From contig MEPP01000002.1 in the NCBI GenBank assembly GCA_001769855.1, positions 1-37,755 on the forward strand: a DNA stretch of 37,755 nt, written 5' to 3'. The notes beneath the pieces were generated by a model. The model was not told the DNA's origin and did not search any database. It saw only the letters and a program-made list of their open reading frames with translations. Source of the stretch: Bdellovibrionales bacterium GWA2_49_15 (GTDB lineage: Bacteria; Bdellovibrionota; Bacteriovoracia; Bacteriovoracales; Bacteriovoracaceae). The position numbers and the translations under genes were made by a program. Of this stretch, positions 5,647 through 14,307 are shown one piece after another (within the stretch, counting starts at the first letter, position 1; each line of letters begins with the position of its first letter).

Positions 5647-8037
5647 TTAGTGTTTGCCCTCAATCGCATTAACGACTTCCGTGATTTTCAAAACGGCATC
5701 GGAATTCAGTGAAATACTATCAATGCCCTGCTCGATTAAGAAACGAGCAAAGGTTGGATCGTCGCTTGGTCTTTGTCCGCATAGGCCAATTTTTTTGCCC
5801 TTTTTATGCGCCCCTTTGATGGCCATCTGGATCATTTGAAGGACCGCAGGATCATTCTCGTCGAAAAGATAGGAGAGAATTTCACTGTCCCGGTCCACCC
5901 CCAAAGTCAGCTGGGTTAGATCATTCGAGCCAATGGAAAAACCATCAAAGATTTCAGCAAACTGCTCGGCCAAGATGGCGTTGCTGGGGATCTCGCACAT
6001 GACATAGACCTCCAGACCCTTTTGGTGCTGCTCTAAACCATACTTTCGCATTTCTTGCAGGACTCTTTTGCCCTCATCGACCGTGCGACAAAAAGGAACC
6101 ATGACCTTCAGATTGGTGAGTCCCATCTCCGCTCGTACCTTTTGAAGCGCCAGGCATTCTAAGCTAAACGCCTGGGCGAAACGCTCATGATAATATCGGG
6201 CGGCCCCGCGAAACCCGATCATGGGATTCTCCTCTTTTTCCTCAAAAACCTCACCGCCCAGCAGATGTGCATACTCATTACTTTTAAAATCGCTAAGGCG
6301 GACGATGACATCTTTAGGATAAAAGGCGGCGGTGATGGTGGCGATGCCTGAGGCCAGCTGATCGACAAAAAACTGCTTTTTATCCTCATACCCAGCGGTG
6401 ATTTTTTCAATCTTCGCCCCTACCTCAGTTTTTGAAATAACATCAAAATGAATTAAGGCCATGGGATGAATCTTGATAGTGTTATTGATGATAAATTCCA
6501 TCCGCGCCAGACCCACTCCATCATTGGGTAGAAAAGAAGTTTTAAAGGCCGTATGGGGGTTTGCGATATTTAACATTATCTTGGTTTTTGGTCGGGGGAT
6601 TTTATCCACCGCCAGCGTCTTGTGCTCGTAAGGAATGAGTCCTTCATAAACAAAACCCTCATCACCACTGATGCAAGAGACGGTGACCTCCTGGCCAGTT
6701 TTTAACAGAGACGTCCCCTTAACGGTTCCCACGATTGCAGGAATGCCCAGCTCGCGCCCCACAATGGCGGCGTGACAGGTCCGCCCTCCCTTATCGGTAA
6801 TAATCGCGGCGGATTTTTTCATGTATGGTTCCCAGTCCGGCTCTGTTTTCTCTGAGACGAGAACCTCACCTTGCTGAAAGGCCAGGAGATCGTTCAGGCT
6901 ATGAATAATCCGGACTTTGCCTTGACCAACTTTCTGTCCGATGCTGTCCCCCGTGAGTAGTGTCGGGCCCGTGCCCTTTAAAGTATAAAGATCCAAAAAG
7001 GCTCCCTTCGCCTGTGAGTGTACGGTTTCAGGTCTGGCCTGAAGGATATAAAGCTCACCGGTAATTCCATCCTTTCCCCATTCAATGTCCATAGGAACTG
7101 GCGCTCCCTTGAGATGACTATAGTGGTCTTCAATGATAAGGGACTGGTGGGATAGCTTCAAAATCTCCTCATCACTCAGACAATACTCTGTTTGCTCTTT
7201 CACCGTGGTCGCCACGTTACGCAGAGATTTTCCCGCCGCTCGATCGTAAATTAGCTTGAATTCCTTGCCACCGCGCTTTTTATTTAAAAGGGCCCGGCGG
7301 CCTTCTCTAAGAGTCGGTTTAAAAACCACATATTCATCAGGATTAACGATCCCTTTTACAATATTCTCCCCCAGCCCCCATGAAGCGTTGATCAGAATGG
7401 CGTCTTTGAAACCCGATTCGGTCTCAAGGGTAAAGAGCACGCCGGAGGAGGCCAGGTCGGAGCGCACCATCATTTGAATGCAAACAGAAAGAGAAATCTG
7501 CGTTTGCGAAATATTTTTATCCTGGCGATAAGAGACCGCCCGATCGGTGTATAAAGAAGCAAAACAATAGCGGCACTTTTCCAGCAGATCAGTTTCAGTT
7601 CTGATATTGAGGTAGGATTCCTGTTGCCCGGCAAAGCTGGCATCGGGCAGGTCCTCGGCGGTCGCGCTGCTTCGAACCGCCACGCTAATGTGGGCCCCTT
7701 CTTTATCTTTGAGTTGTCGAAAGCCCTCCAGAATTTCACTCTCAAGATCAGGTGGTAACTTGCCATTCATCAAAGCGCTGCGAATTTTTTCACTTCTCTC
7801 AGCCAAAACTTCTTTATTGAGGTGTTTGGAGGAACCTAAAAGATCGACGATCACCTGCGCAAGCCGATTTTCTTTTATATAGTGCTGATAGGCATGGGTC
7901 GTGATCGCGAAGCCGTTGGGGATCTTTATCTCCTTGGCGCGAAACTGCTGAACCATTTCTCCCAGCGAAGCGATTTTTCCACCTACCAGTGCGAGGTCCT
8001 TGTGAGAAACCTCATCAAACCATTTGATGTATTTCAT
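5647..8037 (-). CDS. ppsA: Phosphoenolpyruvate synthase
   Basis: This 796-residue cytoplasmic enzyme makes PEP from pyruvate and ATP, releasing AMP and phosphate, the entry step of gluconeogenesis from C2/C3 compounds. Domains run in the usual order. The ATP-grasp-like N-terminal domain includes VGGKIASLGEM (18-28) and VRSSATAEDLPDASFAGQQ (121-139). The swivelling phosphohistidine domain has GGRTCHAAIVGRELGIPA (417-434) with catalytic H422. The C-terminal PEP/pyruvate barrel ends with a GLCGQRPSDDP loop carrying the conserved Cys. Length is normal. The start overlaps the ACP gene stop by 4 bp (ATGA), so ppsA is the last gene of the acs-PDH-ACP operon. No strong terminator follows, only an imperfect stem without a T run. 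In context it would turn pyruvate away from the adjacent dehydrogenase when biosynthesis is needed. Confidence 0.96.
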   Translation of the reverse strand: MKYIKWFDEVSHKDLALVGGKIASLGEMVQQFRAKEIKIPNGFAITTHAYQHYIKENRLAQVIVDLLGSSKHLNKEVLAERSEKIRSALMNGKLPPDLESEILEGFRQLKDKEGAHISVAVRSSATAEDLPDASFAGQQESYLNIRTETDLLEKCRYCFASLYTDRAVSYRQDKNISQTQISLSVCIQMMVRSDLASSGVLFTLETESGFKDAILINASWGLGENIVKGIVNPDEYVVFKPTLREGRRALLNKKRGGKEFKLIYDRAAGKSLRNVATTVKEQTEYCLSDEEILKLSHQSLIIEDHYSHLKGAPVPMDIEWGKDGITGELYILQARPETVHSQAKGAFLDLYTLKGTGPTLLTGDSIGQKVGQGKVRIIHSLNDLLAFQQGEVLVSEKTEPDWEPYMKKSAAIITDKGGRTCHAAIVGRELGIPAIVGTVKGTSLLKTGQEVTVSCISGDEGFVYEGLIPYEHKTLAVDKIPRPKTKIMLNIANPHTAFKTSFLPNDGVGLARMEFIINNTIKIHPMALIHFDVISKTEVGAKIEKITAGYEDKKQFFVDQLASGIATITAAFYPKDVIVRLSDFKSNEYAHLLGGEVFEEKEENPMIGFRGAARYYHERFAQAFSLECLALQKVRAEMGLTNLKVMVPFCRTVDEGKRVLQEMRKYGLEQHQKGLEVYVMCEIPSNAILAEQFAEIFDGFSIGSNDLTQLTLGVDRDSEILSYLFDENDPAVLQMIQMAIKGAHKKGKKIGLCGQRPSDDPTFARFLIEQGIDSISLNSDAVLKITEVVNAIEGKH

Positions 8038-8288
8038 TTTAACTCCCCCGCTTTTGCGCTGATAAAATCGATCAGTTGGCTGAGATTTTTTAGCTCCGAT
8101 AATTTTGAATCAGGAACCACGACGTTAATTTTTTTTTGAAGCATGACAATGATGTTGTAGAAGTCGAAAGAATCAATCTCGACTTGATCCCTAAGCGGCA
8201 AACTCATATTGATGCCGTCAAACGCGACTTCCGGCGCGACTTGATGAAAAATGTCCTTGAGAACCTCTTTAACCTTATCTTTTTCCAT
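8034..8288 (-). CDS. Acyl carrier protein (stand-alone)
   Basis: This 84-residue carrier protein has the 4'-phosphopantetheine attachment Ser at residue 40 in VEIDSFDFYNIIV (compare D-S-L/M/F). Four helices and acidic composition fit the fold. It differs from the housekeeping AcpP, which has the near-invariant DSLD box; here the motif is DSFD, with a hydrophobic helix II. That points to a specialised carrier that receives a particular acyl group. It lies between the E2 gene (15 bp gap) and ppsA (4 bp overlap), an unusual place for an ACP. A plausible role is taking an acetyl or other short acyl group from the neighbouring dehydrogenase or AMP-forming ligase; this is inference. No ketosynthase gene is nearby. 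Confidence 0.85.
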   Translation of the reverse strand: MEKDKVKEVLKDIFHQVAPEVAFDGINMSLPLRDQVEIDSFDFYNIIVMLQKKINVVVPDSKLSELKNLSQLIDFISAKAGELK

Positions 8289-8303
8289 TGACGCCTCGAT
8301 TTT

Positions 8304-9284
8304 CTAGAGTGATTCCGGGTCATTTACTTTTTTATCGATCTCATTTAAGAATCTGGCCCCTAGCAAACCGTCACTCACCCGATGATCGGCAGAGAGAGTC
8401 AGATCAATCACAAAACCCGGGCGCGTCTGCTCGTCGGCCACGATCGCTTCTTTTCGAATCCGCCCAAACCCGATGATGGCGACCTGAGGAGGAAAGATAA
8501 TTCCATAAACCTCATCACTGCCGAGATCGCCAATATTGGTAACGGTGACCGTGCCTTCGATCAATTCGGAATTTTTTAAACTTCCCTGCCTGGTTCGAAC
8601 CACCAAATCTTGATAGGCACGGTTGAATTCAGAGTGCGACATTTTCTGGGACTGCATGATCGCCGGAACCATGACTGCACCATCTTTAAGTGCAATAGCG
8701 GTCCCCATATTTACATCCGATGAAGGAACATATTTTCCGTCGCGATAATGACCATTCATTTCAGGGTACTTGGCAAGGGCTAGACAGATGGCCCGCTGTA
8801 AAACGGCGGGGATGAGAAGTCTATCTTCGGCCGATAATAAGGCGTTTTTTTTATCCAGCCAACTCATGAGAAGATCGAGCGACACTCGTCGTTTGAGATA
8901 ATAATGAGGTATCTCTTTTTTTGATCTTGCCATGGCCTTACCTATGGCCTCACGCAAATTGACGCCTTGGAATTCGGGGGTGTTCTTTTCTGCTTCCTTC
9001 GCAGGGCTATCCATTTTTATACCGCCCGTGACTATTTCCTGATCCTCATCGATTTCAAAAATTGCCAGGGGGTGATTGACGGCAACCACCTCTCCTTCCT
9101 TGGCCAAAAGCTCCAAAACCTTGCCGGATCGGAAACTTTCTATATCCACCACCGCCTTTGTGGTTTCAACCTGGGCCACCACTTGACCTTTCGTTACCGT
9201 ATCGCCCGGGTGGATTTTCCACTGCATGAGTTTGCCTTCATCCATTTCGGCACCGAGTGAGGGCATGGTAAATTCGTATTTCAT
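8304..9284 (-). CDS. Dihydrolipoyl acyltransferase (E2), short form without E3-binding domain
   Basis: E2 of 2-oxoacid dehydrogenases passes the acyl group from E1 via lipoyl-lysine to CoA. This protein has 326 residues, shorter than the usual 400 or more. A single lipoyl domain (1-78) carries K43 in VETTKAVVDIES, with TTKA in place of the common TDKA. A charged linker (80-105) leads straight into the catalytic domain, starting near REAIGKAMARSKKEIPHYYL. The active-site HxxxD is in SADHRVSDG (H301, D305). The small peripheral subunit-binding domain that normally docks E1/E3 is not visible. The ATG overlaps the E1 beta stop by 4 bp. Substrate could be pyruvate or acetoin; the sequence alone does not decide. 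No E3 gene is in the window. Confidence 0.9.
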   Translation of the reverse strand: MKYEFTMPSLGAEMDEGKLMQWKIHPGDTVTKGQVVAQVETTKAVVDIESFRSGKVLELLAKEGEVVAVNHPLAIFEIDEDQEIVTGGIKMDSPAKEAEKNTPEFQGVNLREAIGKAMARSKKEIPHYYLKRRVSLDLLMSWLDKKNALLSAEDRLLIPAVLQRAICLALAKYPEMNGHYRDGKYVPSSDVNMGTAIALKDGAVMVPAIMQSQKMSHSEFNRAYQDLVVRTRQGSLKNSELIEGTVTVTNIGDLGSDEVYGIIFPPQVAIIGFGRIRKEAIVADEQTRPGFVIDLTLSADHRVSDGLLGARFLNEIDKKVNDPESL

Positions 9285-10252
9285 GTGAGCATCTCCTGAA
9301 GCTTGTGGACGATATCTTTTGTTTGAGGGATGGCAGACTCCTCAAGGTGTTTTGCATAGGCCGCCGGCACTTCCTTTCTGCACAACCTTTGAACAGGGAC
9401 AGCAAGATCGGAAAAACAGTTTTCCATAATGCGGGCCGAAATTTCGGCCGAAAAGCTTCCCGACTTCCAATCTTCTTCGACAATTAAAGCTCGATGGGTT
9501 TTCTGAATTGAGTCAAAAATAGTTTTCTCATCCAAAGGACGCAGGCAGCGCAGATCGATGACTTCCACTTCCTGCCCAAACTTTAGCATTTCTTCCGCGG
9601 CCTCGAGACATTTATGCAACATTCCACCATAGGAAATTAAAGAAAGCGCTTTTCCGCTCTTTCTCAATTTTGCCTGATAGGGAGAAAAATCCTTCGGAAT
9701 GTCCTTAAAATCTTCCTGCATATTAAAAAGTAAGGCATGCTCAAAGATGAGCACGGGGTTGGGATCAAGAATGGCAAATCTTAACATGTATCTGGCATCT
9801 TCCACTGTACCTGGCACCAGAATTTTTAAACCGGGAATGTGGGCGAGCCAGCCTTCATAGGAATTTGAATGCTGGGCACCGAGTTGCCTGCCCCCCCCTG
9901 TCGTCATGCGGATGATCAGGGGAATTGTGATCTGCCCGCCAGACATATATCGCATAAAGGCGGCAGAATTGATGATCTGATCCATCGCCAAGAGACTAAA
10001 ATTGACCGTCATGATTTCCACGATTGGTTTCAAACCACCAAGGGCCGCACCGATAGCAAGTCCGGTAAAAGCGGCTTCGGAAAGAGGCGCATCCATTATT
10101 TTTTCAGGACCAAGTTCCTGCCAAAAATCCATGGAAACGGCGTAGGTCCCCCCGTACGCGCCAACATCCTCGCCGATCAGAAAGGTATTTTCATTCTTGA
10201 GCAAGACTTCTTTAAGTCCTTGTCTTAGGGCATCTCTATAGGTGAGTTTCAT
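9281..10252 (-). CDS. pdhB: Pyruvate dehydrogenase-type E1 component, beta subunit
   Basis: This 323-residue protein is the beta chain of the heterotetrameric thiamine-diphosphate-dependent E1. It contributes the pyrimidine half of the cofactor site, including the Glu of the LIGEDVGAYGG segment (near 26-33). Other hallmarks are APLSEAAFTGLAIGAALGG (56-74), MTTGGGRQLGAQHSNS (116-131) and the C-terminal transketolase-like domain with VIDLRCLRPLD. Length is typical. It overlaps the E1 alpha stop by 17 bp and the E2 start by 4 bp, so all three subunits are translated as one coupled block. Acetoin dehydrogenases (AcoB) look very similar, so the substrate is likely pyruvate but open. The acetyl-CoA synthetase and PEP synthase in the same operon favour a pyruvate/acetyl-CoA role. 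Confidence 0.9.
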   Translation of the reverse strand: MKLTYRDALRQGLKEVLLKNENTFLIGEDVGAYGGTYAVSMDFWQELGPEKIMDAPLSEAAFTGLAIGAALGGLKPIVEIMTVNFSLLAMDQIINSAAFMRYMSGGQITIPLIIRMTTGGGRQLGAQHSNSYEGWLAHIPGLKILVPGTVEDARYMLRFAILDPNPVLIFEHALLFNMQEDFKDIPKDFSPYQAKLRKSGKALSLISYGGMLHKCLEAAEEMLKFGQEVEVIDLRCLRPLDEKTIFDSIQKTHRALIVEEDWKSGSFSAEISARIMENCFSDLAVPVQRLCRKEVPAAYAKHLEESAIPQTKDIVHKLQEMLT

Positions 10253-11222
10253 ACGCTTGATCCTTCATGGGGGCAAAGACATCCTTTTCTAAATCAGAGG
10301 AAATTTCCAAAGCGCTGGAGTCGGCGAAAATAACCGCATCCCTCAATTCTTGGTCAATCTGCCTATCCATATCCCTCAATTGCTCATCGGATAATATATT
10401 TTGCTCTTTCATTTTTTTCTCCAGAGCTTCAATAGGACAACGCGTTTTCCACTTCTCAACTTCTGCCTTACCGCGATATTTTTCCGGGTCATACATCGAA
10501 TGCGGTCGAAATCTGTACGTTTGAAATTCCAAAAAAAATGGCTTGGATTCCCGATCGATATACTCCAAGGCCTGTTTGGTTTTTTCCACCACATCGAAAA
10601 TGTTCATCCCATCCACGCGATTCGCCTCCATGACATAGACCTGTGCACGTTTCACTAAATCAGTTTGCGATTGTGAGCGCATCAGAGAGGTTCCCATGGC
10701 GTAGAGATTATTCTCACAGCAAAAGAGCACGGGAAGATGCCAAAGACTCGCTATGTTCATTGACTCATGAAAAACACCTTCGGCCATGGCACCCTCGCCA
10801 AAGAAGCAAACGGTACGCCGTCTTTCTTTTAACCTTTTTGAGGCCATCGCCAGACCGAGGGATTGGGGAACGCCGGATGCCACGATCGCCCCGCCCCCAA
10901 AGAAGCGATTTTCCACAGAGTAAAGGTGCATTGATCCGCCTCGCCCTTTGCTACAACCGTCAATTCTACCAAAAAGCTCTGCCATGATGGCCCTACTGCT
11001 TATGCCTTTAAGAAGCGCATGGGCATGTTCGCGATACGTGGCAATTACATTGTCTTTGGCATTGAGCAGATTGATCACACCTGCGGCCACGGCTTCCTGT
11101 CCAATGTAGAGATGCAAAAAACCTCTGATCTTTTCTTTTGTATAAAGCTCTGCACAGACCTCTTCCATTTTTCTTACCCGACGCATGTCCATGAGCATCT
11201 TCATCTGCATACTGGTGTCCAT
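10236..11222 (-). CDS. pdhA: Pyruvate dehydrogenase-type E1 component, alpha subunit
   Basis: This 328-residue alpha chain decarboxylates the 2-oxoacid with thiamine diphosphate. The cofactor-diphosphate/Mg motif is visible as FFGEGAMAEGVFHESMNIAS followed by PVLFCCENN (near 140-170; a GEG variant of the usual GDG). Upstream are the IGQEAVAAG segment, TYREHAHAL and GRGGSMHLY. The C-terminal TYRFRPHSMYDPEKYR is the usual regulatory-loop region. Its ATG shares one base with the stop of the upstream ligase gene (TGATG). Length and motifs fit the short PdhA/AcoA class. Pyruvate is the favoured substrate from context; acetoin is the alternative. Confidence 0.91.
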   Translation of the reverse strand: MDTSMQMKMLMDMRRVRKMEEVCAELYTKEKIRGFLHLYIGQEAVAAGVINLLNAKDNVIATYREHAHALLKGISSRAIMAELFGRIDGCSKGRGGSMHLYSVENRFFGGGAIVASGVPQSLGLAMASKRLKERRRTVCFFGEGAMAEGVFHESMNIASLWHLPVLFCCENNLYAMGTSLMRSQSQTDLVKRAQVYVMEANRVDGMNIFDVVEKTKQALEYIDRESKPFFLEFQTYRFRPHSMYDPEKYRGKAEVEKWKTRCPIEALEKKMKEQNILSDEQLRDMDRQIDQELRDAVIFADSSALEISSDLEKDVFAPMKDQAYETHL

Positions 11223-12985
11223 CAGTCTTTCTCCATGGTTGAGAGGTCCCCTTCATCCAACCCCAGCTCCCTTGCTTTCAATAGACGCCTCATGATTTTT
11301 CCACTTTTGGTTTTTGGAAGTGAATTGATGAACGATATTTCTCTTGGTGCAATGGCAACGCCAAGACGTTTTCTGGCATACGCCATAATTTCAAGTTGCC
11401 GTTCCTCTGAAGCGACGAAGTTTTTTCTTAGAACAACAAAGGCCTTGACCTTCTCTCCTATGACGGGATCAGGGAGGCCGATGACAGCGGCCTCAAGGAC
11501 CTGAGGGTGTTCCATAAGGGCACTTTCAACTTCAAAGGGGCCGATGAGATGTCCGGAACTTTTGATCACATCATCACTACGCCCGACAAACCAGAAATAT
11601 CCGTCTTGATCTTTGCGCGCAAGATCACCAGACAAATACCAACCGTCGACAAAGCATTTGGCATATCTTGCCTCATCGCCAAGGTAGCCCCGAAACATAC
11701 TAGGCCATCCTTTTTTCAGCGCTAGCTCTCCCGGCGCTTCCGCTTCTTGTATCTCTTCGATCTTGCCATCTTGGTTTTTGACCAAGGATAACTCGATTCC
11801 CGGAACTGGCTTACCCATGGAGCCAGCTCTGACATCCATGCCGGCATAATTCGACACCATAATGCCCCCGGTTTCGGTTTGCCACCAATTGTCATGCAGG
11901 AGAATATTGAGATTTTTTTTCGCCCAAAGAACCACCTCGGGGTTCAGCGCCTCACCCACGCTGGCGGCAAAGCGGACTGAGGATAAATCATATTTGGTCG
12001 CTAATTCCTCGCCTACTTTCATCAACATGCGCAGGCCGGTCGGGGCCGTATACCAAACTGTAACTTTAAATTTTTGCAAAATTTCATACCAGCGCTTGGC
12101 CTCAAAATCCGCCTCATCAACAATCATTGTTACCCCATTACACAGAGGGGAAATAATTCCATACGAGGTTCCAGTCACCCAGCCTGGATCGGCCGTACAC
12201 CAAAAGACATCGTCCGCTTTCAAATCCAGCGCCCACTTCCCCGAGAGCTTGTGGTAAACCACGGCCTGATGCACATGCATAGCCCCCTTCGGTTGCCCTG
12301 TCGTCCCGCTTGTGAAGTGCAAAAGGGCCAGGTCTTCCGGTTGAGTTTTCTCGAATAAAACAGCTTCATCGGCTTCGGCCAATAACTTTTTAAAATCGTG
12401 GCAGTTGGGAATTTTCGCGGCACTGCCATCGTCATCGAGAATGATCAGGCTTTCAAGCGATACAAGCTGTTCCCTGATGGGAGCAATTTTCTTATGGTAG
12501 ATGGATGCCAGAGTGAAAAGGATTTTGCCATTCCCCTTGGAGATTCTTGCCTTGACTGGCTCAGGGCCAAAGGCGGAGAACAACGGCGAGAAGACAAGCC
12601 CTGCCCCCATTGTCCCGAGCGCCGTAATATAGGCCTCTGGGGTACGCGGACTGAGAGAAAAGAGTACCTCGCCTTTATGATGTCCCATTTTTTTTAAGGC
12701 GTGGGCGAAACGTCGACACTGCCGCTTAAGTTCCAGATAAGTTATTTCTCTGAGATCATTTTGATTCTCCGGCCATGATTTTCCGATAAAGCGCAGAGCG
12801 ACCTTGTTGGCCTGTGTTTTTTCATCGCGACCTTCAAGGGCGACGTGGGCAATATTAATGGAATCTGAGTTGTCGCGAAGGCACGTGGCAATTTCATCGT
12901 TCCAGGGAAATTCACTCCCCAGCTCAACTTCTTTTAAGTTGGCCGAATCTTTTTGCTTTTCACTCTTCTCGAATATTTGATTCAT
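11222..12985 (-). CDS. acsA: Acetyl-CoA synthetase-like AMP-forming acyl-CoA ligase
   Basis: This 587-residue adenylate-forming enzyme activates acetate, or another short acid, to acyl-AMP and then acyl-CoA. The P-loop-like LLHFTSGTTGQPKGAMH, the DNWWQTETGG segment (the Trp typical of acetyl/propionyl ligases) and YLSGDLARKDQDGYFWFVGRSDDVIKSSGH are present. K563 in LPKTKSGKIMRR is the catalytic lysine that is often reversibly acetylated. It most resembles the shorter AcsA type of Bacillus rather than the ~650-residue Acs of enterobacteria. It is the first gene of the minus-strand operon ending with ppsA. Its promoter must lie in 12986-13114, where I see no convincing box. It might instead load the carrier protein two genes on. 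Confidence 0.88.
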   Translation of the reverse strand: MNQIFEKSEKQKDSANLKEVELGSEFPWNDEIATCLRDNSDSINIAHVALEGRDEKTQANKVALRFIGKSWPENQNDLREITYLELKRQCRRFAHALKKMGHHKGEVLFSLSPRTPEAYITALGTMGAGLVFSPLFSAFGPEPVKARISKGNGKILFTLASIYHKKIAPIREQLVSLESLIILDDDGSAAKIPNCHDFKKLLAEADEAVLFEKTQPEDLALLHFTSGTTGQPKGAMHVHQAVVYHKLSGKWALDLKADDVFWCTADPGWVTGTSYGIISPLCNGVTMIVDEADFEAKRWYEILQKFKVTVWYTAPTGLRMLMKVGEELATKYDLSSVRFAASVGEALNPEVVLWAKKNLNILLHDNWWQTETGGIMVSNYAGMDVRAGSMGKPVPGIELSLVKNQDGKIEEIQEAEAPGELALKKGWPSMFRGYLGDEARYAKCFVDGWYLSGDLARKDQDGYFWFVGRSDDVIKSSGHLIGPFEVESALMEHPQVLEAAVIGLPDPVIGEKVKAFVVLRKNFVASEERQLEIMAYARKRLGVAIAPREISFINSLPKTKSGKIMRRLLKARELGLDEGDLSTMEKD

Positions 12986-13114
12986 GTCAAAAATACCATG
13001 ATAGATTTTAGATTGTGGGCGTTGTTTGGAAATGATTTTTCACCATCGCCCATAAAGCAAAAGACAATCAGGCGAGTGAGAATTCGTAATGCTAGGTTGG
13101 AGCGAGTCGAATTT

Positions 13115-13786
13115 TTATTTTTTGCGATTCCAAACTACCACTTGAAGCGGGCGGCAGAGGTACGAAAAAGGAATAGAAAACAAATGAATCAGTCGGGTGA
13201 AAGGAATCAGGCCAATAATTAAGAAGGCCATCATGACATGAAGCTGAATCAGATGGGGCAGCTTGACCACGTAGGTTGAATCAGGTTTCAAAGTCAGTAA
13301 TGACCAAAGATAAGGAACGAGAGTTCCCGCATACCAACTGGCCCCCCAACGATAGAAAACGGCAATCAAAACTCCCGACAAGCACTGCAACAACAGAAGA
13401 ACCAGAACCACAAAGTCCAATTTGGTTGTCACGGCAAAAACTCGATCACTCGTTAGGCGACGGATGCAAAGAAAAATCAGACCGGACACCGCCAGAAGGC
13501 CGCAAACCAGAGCGAAAACTTCCAGGGCCAAAAGGCGCGACGGCACCATTCCCAGTAAAGAAATACTGCCAGGCCAGGCAAAGACAAAAAGATGCCCGAG
13601 CAAGACCAACCCAATCCCATAATGCCAGGGCACTGATCCCCAGAACAGTTGCTGGCCCTCCAAGAATTGGCTCGAAAGACTTGAAACCGAAAGGCCCCAA
13701 CGACTGTAGCGCAAAACTGAAATTCCCAGGCAGGCAAAGACAGCAAGATAGGGAAAAATTTCATAGGCCCATCGTAGAATTGTCAT
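13115..13786 (-). CDS. narI: Respiratory nitrate reductase gamma subunit (cytochrome b)
   Basis: This 223-residue integral membrane protein has five hydrophobic segments, starting with YEIFPYLAVFACLGISVLRY. NarI oxidises quinol on the periplasmic side and passes electrons through two b haems to NarH. Candidate haem-ligand histidines lie in VPWHYGI, LLGHLFVF and the C-terminal LPHLIQLHVMMAF/FTRLIHLF pair, as in the family. Length matches E. coli NarI (about 225). The start overlaps the narJ stop by 4 bp. It is the last gene of the nar operon; the 128 bp after it hold no clear terminator. Confidence 0.93.
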   Translation of the reverse strand: MTILRWAYEIFPYLAVFACLGISVLRYSRWGLSVSSLSSQFLEGQQLFWGSVPWHYGIGLVLLGHLFVFAWPGSISLLGMVPSRLLALEVFALVCGLLAVSGLIFLCIRRLTSDRVFAVTTKLDFVVLVLLLLQCLSGVLIAVFYRWGASWYAGTLVPYLWSLLTLKPDSTYVVKLPHLIQLHVMMAFLIIGLIPFTRLIHLFSIPFSYLCRPLQVVVWNRKK

Positions 13787-14307
13787 ACATGTGTCTCCGT
13801 AGGCACCAGAAAATCTCTGGTGGCGATTAACAAGGGAGAATAAGGATTCTCAGGATTGGAAAGGCCCTGAGCGATTTTTTGCAGCGCTGGGAGCAGGCAA
13901 TAACTTTGCAACTCGCTGGCATCCTCCGGCCTTTTCTCCAGACGCCCGAGTAAACGCAGCAGAAAGGGAATAAAATCCGGAAGCTCAGTGCCTATCTGAA
14001 CATCGTTCTCGGTTAATTTTTCTTTCAGCTCGACTAAGAGGGCCCCTCGTTTGTAGCTCTCGCCTAAAAGAATAAGCCCGGCATAGAGGTGAACGGAGGG
14101 ATTTAGCTCGAAAGTTGTGGAGTAGAGTTCTTCTAACATCTCAGTCGAAAGCCCGGCAATTCGATCGAGGAACGCCCGCACTCCCACAGCGGGAAGTCCG
14201 ACCGGTTCCAGCTCGCGCAGTAATTTTTCGGCCGTGGCCCTGACCTGTCCCGCTCCCCCATGGGGATACTCAAGCAGCTCTGAAAAATGTTCGAGAGCAC
14301 TTCTCAT
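13783..14307 (-). CDS. narJ: Nitrate reductase assembly chaperone NarJ
   Basis: This 174-residue soluble helical protein sits between narH and narI with 4 bp overlaps on both sides. NarJ is a dedicated TorD-like chaperone that holds apo-NarGH until the molybdenum cofactor and the proximal Fe-S cluster are inserted. The sequence starts SALEHFSELLEYPHGG, typical for the family (a short FxxLSxLLxYP-like start), and has a helical core with LEELYSTTFELNPSVHLYAGLILLGESYKRG, where the E-Y-TFDL--VSLYLT-H pattern of NarJ is recognisable. It is not part of the final enzyme. The call rests on both sequence pattern and operon position. Confidence 0.9.
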   Translation of the reverse strand: MRSALEHFSELLEYPHGGAGQVRATAEKLLRELEPVGLPAVGVRAFLDRIAGLSTEMLEELYSTTFELNPSVHLYAGLILLGESYKRGALLVELKEKLTENDVQIGTELPDFIPFLLRLLGRLEKRPEDASELQSYCLLPALQKIAQGLSNPENPYSPLLIATRDFLVPTETHV

